A stretch of DNA of 64,000 nucleotides, taken from the NCBI GenBank assembly GCA_041592335.1, contig JBFHQE010000006.1, positions 1-64,000 of the forward strand. Reading direction: 5' to 3'. The stretch is from JBFHQE01 sp041592335 (GTDB lineage: Bacteria > Pseudomonadota > Gammaproteobacteria > Thiohalobacterales > Thiohalobacteraceae). The first letter of the stretch is position 1; each line of letters begins with the position of its first letter. The notes under the pieces were generated by a model, which saw nothing but the letters and a program-made list of their open reading frames with translations, ran no database searches and was not told the DNA's origin. The translations under genes and the position numbers were made by a program. Below are positions 62,601 to 64,000 of the stretch, in pieces.

Positions 62601-63520
62601 GGCGTCACCATCCGCCAGCTCACCAGATTATCCAGCGTGGTGCCCCACATCACAGCTTTCTTGCCACCGGCATTCATCGCCACATTGCCACCGATGGTCG
62701 AGGCATCCTGCGATGTAGGATCGACAGCGAACACAAACCCGGCCTGCTCCGCCCGCTCCGACACCCGCCGCGTCACCACGCCCGCTTCGGCACGAATAGT
62801 CGCCACCGTTCCATCAACGCCCTCCAGGGGGCGATGCTCGACCACGCTCAGGCCTTCCAGCTTTTCGGTATTGATGACTACCGCGTCGGCATGCAGCGGC
62901 ACGGCCGAACCCGTATACCCGGTACCGCCACCGCGCGGAATGATGCTCAGCCCGAGCTCGATACAGGCGGCCACGATGGGACAGACTTCTTCTTCGGTAT
63001 CGGGACTGATCACCACGAAGGGCATGGCGATACGCCAGTCGGTGGCATCGGTTGAATGGGAAACGCGCGCCAGCCCACCAAAATCAATATTGTCCTTACG
63101 GGTGATTTTGCTTAACCGGCGCAGGATCTTACTGCGCAATTTTTTAACGTGAGGAAAACTTCCCTCAAATCGCCGAACCGATTCGCGCGCGGCGCTCGCC
63201 AGTGCCAGCGCCCTGTCATTGCCTTCGGCACGCGCCACAATCTGATCCAGACGGTGATGGAGAGCGTGGATCAATGACGCCAGGCGCTTGGGATTATCGA
63301 GCAGGTCGTCCTGGATGTAGGGATTACGATCCACCACCCACATATCGCCGAGCACTTCGAACAGCATGCGCGCCGAGCGCCCGGTTCGGCGTTCGCCCCG
63401 CAACTCGTTGAGCACATCCCACATCGCCTTGCCGAGATAGCGAATGACAATTTCGCGATCGGAAAAAGACGTGTAGTTATACGGAATTTCGCGGATGCGC
63501 TGCGCGGCGGCGTTACTCAT
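59669..63520 (-). CDS. Large FAD/Fe-S dehydrogenase (D-lactate/glycolate-oxidase-like, DUF3683 type)
   Basis: 1283 residues in one chain. N-terminal region MSNAAAQRIREIPYNYTSFSDREIVIRYLG (DUF3683-like); FAD_binding_4 domain (LGLSIIPRGGGTGYTGSAVPLHADAVV); FAD-linked oxidase C-terminal domain (about 400-790, ending with HMHAGDGNVHTNIPVNS and SGEHGIGLTK); two 4Fe-4S motifs (CLRCGKCKPVC and CTVCHKCLNPCPV); then two CCG domains (GCGSERLF with CCGYPQTSAG, and CGTCMDQL with DPCHTPMKTYNP, CCGEAGTL). The fusion combines the GlcD/LldE-F-type parts. It is likely a respiratory 2-hydroxy acid dehydrogenase; substrate unknown. The ATG at 63518-63520 is used; no ribosome-binding site is evident. Confidence 0.9.
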   Translation of the reverse strand: MSNAAAQRIREIPYNYTSFSDREIVIRYLGKAMWDVLNELRGERRTGRSARMLFEVLGDMWVVDRNPYIQDDLLDNPKRLASLIHALHHRLDQIVARAEGNDRALALASAARESVRRFEGSFPHVKKLRSKILRRLSKITRKDNIDFGGLARVSHSTDATDWRIAMPFVVISPDTEEEVCPIVAACIELGLSIIPRGGGTGYTGSAVPLHADAVVINTEKLEGLSVVEHRPLEGVDGTVATIRAEAGVVTRRVSERAEQAGFVFAVDPTSQDASTIGGNVAMNAGGKKAVMWGTTLDNLVSWRMVTPDAKWLKVERLDHNLGKIHEQETVSFRVTRYEPDGRTRIGEAEILRMPGKALRKEGLGKDVTDKFLGGLPGVQKEGCDGLITSARFVVYRMPSFTRTVCLEFFGNDLHEAVPAIVETKGYLDANPAVVLSGLEHLDERYVKAVNYSTKASRRELPKMVLIADVSGDDENAVATAASEVVRLANARGAEGFVAVSPEARRRFWLDRARTAAIAAHTNAFKINEDVVIPLERLAEYEEGIERLNIEYSTRNKIDAIDAVLAYLSGDLAELRSDPDYESSEENSAIEEAKKTAAREVLQEARQRWVATLEYLDRPVMDHEGLLDDAARSQIKPGDTLLHLLLRRDLRVSYRRDVEQPLKEIFAGREWQAVIEKLAVIHKEKRTSRLFVATHMHAGDGNVHTNIPVNSNDYTMMQQAEQIVDRVMALARSLDGVISGEHGIGLTKIHYLEPEAIAAFTQYKERVDPQGVFNRGKLLQGADLSDAYTPSLRLVQQEALLLEESELGLLNDDVRNCLRCGKCKPVCNTHIPRANLLYSPRNKILATGLIIEAFLYEEQTRRGISVRHFDEMNDVADHCTVCHKCLNPCPVNIDFGDVSIRMRDILKQRGKKKTNPATWAAMTFLNVTDPRTIKIMRKGMIEWGYMAQRKAYELVKKLPLLKQGALPKATTGAQPVREQVVNFMRKPMPKVPQQTMRALLALEDTKMVPIVRDAGKVTDESDAVFYFPGCGSERLFSQVGLATLAMLYKAGAQTVLPPGYLCCGYPQTSAGDTDKGRKITTDNRVLFHRVANTLNYMDIKTVIVSCGTCMDQLLKYEFEKIFPGCRLLDIHEYLMEKGFNLDGVQGVQYLYHDPCHTPMKTYNPIEVASKLMGEEVKLSDRCCGEAGTLAVSRPDISTQIRFRKQEELVQGIQALTGQKRAYDNNVKMLTSCPACQQGLSRYADDTGLETDYIVVELANHLLGEDWQKVFIEQVKSGGVERVLL

Positions 63521-63600
63521 GAGAGTGATTGTAGGCTCGGTTAACAAAGGCAAAGTTTAACATGCGGGAAATCACGCCGTCTTGGCGTGCAAGGCAATAA

Positions 63601-64000
63601 TTACCAGATTTTCTCACCGGCTTCTTGCAGACGCGCAATTTCCTGCTGGAATGCGGGTGGGCCAAAGGCCACCACCTGCGACTGCTTCTGAAAGCCGTTC
63701 TCGTCGAGCACCTGCTCAAGATAGATCAGGGGACGGGATTGCTTGAGCGCGAAATCTTTCAGCCAGTTAAGCGTACGCGGCGGGATTCGCTTGCCGACCG
63801 GCACCGCCACATCCACCGGCGCACCCTGCCAGCTTCGCATGGCCGGAAGAAACATCATGCGAGCCTCATCCGGGCGCATCCAGTCCGGCAAGGGGCTGTT
63901 TTCCTTTTTCCAGCCACATTCGAAATTGATACAGGGATCTACCGGGCGGGAATCATAGGCGTTGCAACCGGAGCCAGTGCTATGCGGGCAGGGGCGTCCC
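63601..64000 (-). CDS. YkgJ-like cysteine-cluster protein, 5' end cut by the window
   Basis: The minus-strand frame enters at the window edge and ends at the TAA at 63601-63603, giving 132 codons. The visible start reads GRPCPHSTGSGCNAYDSRPVDP followed by CINFECGWKKENSPLPDWMRPDEARMMFLP. The cysteine spacing CxxxxxxxxC...CxxxxxC resembles metal-binding cysteine-cluster (YkgJ-like) proteins. The rest (SWQGAPVDVAVPVGKRIPPRTLNWLKDF) has no motif that I know. The start codon lies outside the window. It is followed 80 bases later by the large dehydrogenase on the same strand. Confidence 0.7.
   Translation of the reverse strand, partial: GRPCPHSTGSGCNAYDSRPVDPCINFECGWKKENSPLPDWMRPDEARMMFLPAMRSWQGAPVDVAVPVGKRIPPRTLNWLKDFALKQSRPLIYLEQVLDENGFQKQSQVVAFGPPAFQQEIARLQEAGEKIW

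Overview
The window (64 kb, moderately GC-rich, tightly packed) looks like chromosome of a free-living gammaproteobacterium outside the Enterobacterales. The main evidence is gene order. The block gcvP-gcvH-gcvT / ubiI-ubiH-pepP-ygfB / zapB-like-zapA-6S RNA-fau / rpiA (45-60 kb) reproduces the order I know from Escherichia coli, but glycine decarboxylase is split into two subunits, and a nitroreductase, an EVE-domain gene and ilvA sit in the block. The fabA-fabB pair, hrpA, tmcA, greB and the tRNA-Tyr/Gly/Thr-tuf cluster agree with this. I see no prophage, transposase, integron or CRISPR array. The accessory part consists of signalling genes, exporters and short dispersed palindromic repeats. 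I cannot name the genus.

Layout. 0-0.8 kb: tRNA-Tyr, tRNA-Gly, tRNA-Thr and the start of tuf on the minus strand, behind one promoter. 0.8-3.4 kb: ugd, a YbaK-type deacylase and a membrane zinc peptidase. 3.5-7.7 kb: a four-gene MacAB-like exporter operon (adaptor, ATPase, two permeases). 7.8-8.9 kb: an EamA-type exporter behind a probable attenuator with an 18-codon leader peptide. 9.0-13.2 kb: a full-length homologue of the animal phosphorylase-kinase alpha/beta regulatory subunit, overlapping glucokinase. 13.2-15.0 kb: methionine salvage mtnB-mtnD-mtnC. 15.1-22.9 kb: an EAL-CBS-GGDEF protein, a ROK sugar kinase, a mercaptopyruvate-type sulfurtransferase and hrpA. 22.9-25.3 kb: a PAP2 phosphatase and eptA, with a PmrA-box match upstream. 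25.3-31.7 kb: a periplasmic thiol/sulfur and signalling cluster (double thioredoxin, DsrE-like, tandem receiver, Sel1-SPOR, rhodanese, GGDEF-EAL). 31.7-35.8 kb: an RND efflux pair. 36-45 kb: fabAB, a chemoreceptor, tmcA, greB, a histidine kinase, an adenosine-kinase-like gene and dgkA. 45-50 kb: the glycine cleavage genes under a tandem glycine riboswitch. 50-59.6 kb: ubiquinone hydroxylases, pepP, cell-division and folate genes, 6S RNA, ilvA and rpiA. 59.7-64 kb: a 1283-residue FAD/Fe-S dehydrogenase and a truncated cysteine-cluster gene.

How the genes work together. Several modules feed one-carbon and sulfur metabolism: glycine cleavage, fau, methionine salvage, an adenosine-kinase-like enzyme and two sulfurtransferases. 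Envelope remodelling is represented by eptA, PAP2, dgkA, ugd, the MacAB-like exporter and the RND pair. Cyclic-di-GMP and phosphorelay genes are abundant and mostly orphaned.

The most unusual items are four. First, the leader-peptide/terminator arrangement before the EamA gene. Second, the phosphorylase-kinase-like protein overlapping glucokinase. Third, two long hairpins (17950-18024 and 55803-55870) that share an identical 23-nt core but have unrelated, still-paired outer arms. Fourth, the periplasmic sulfur/signalling cluster. All identifications come from reading the sequence and from memory of the families; no database search was run.
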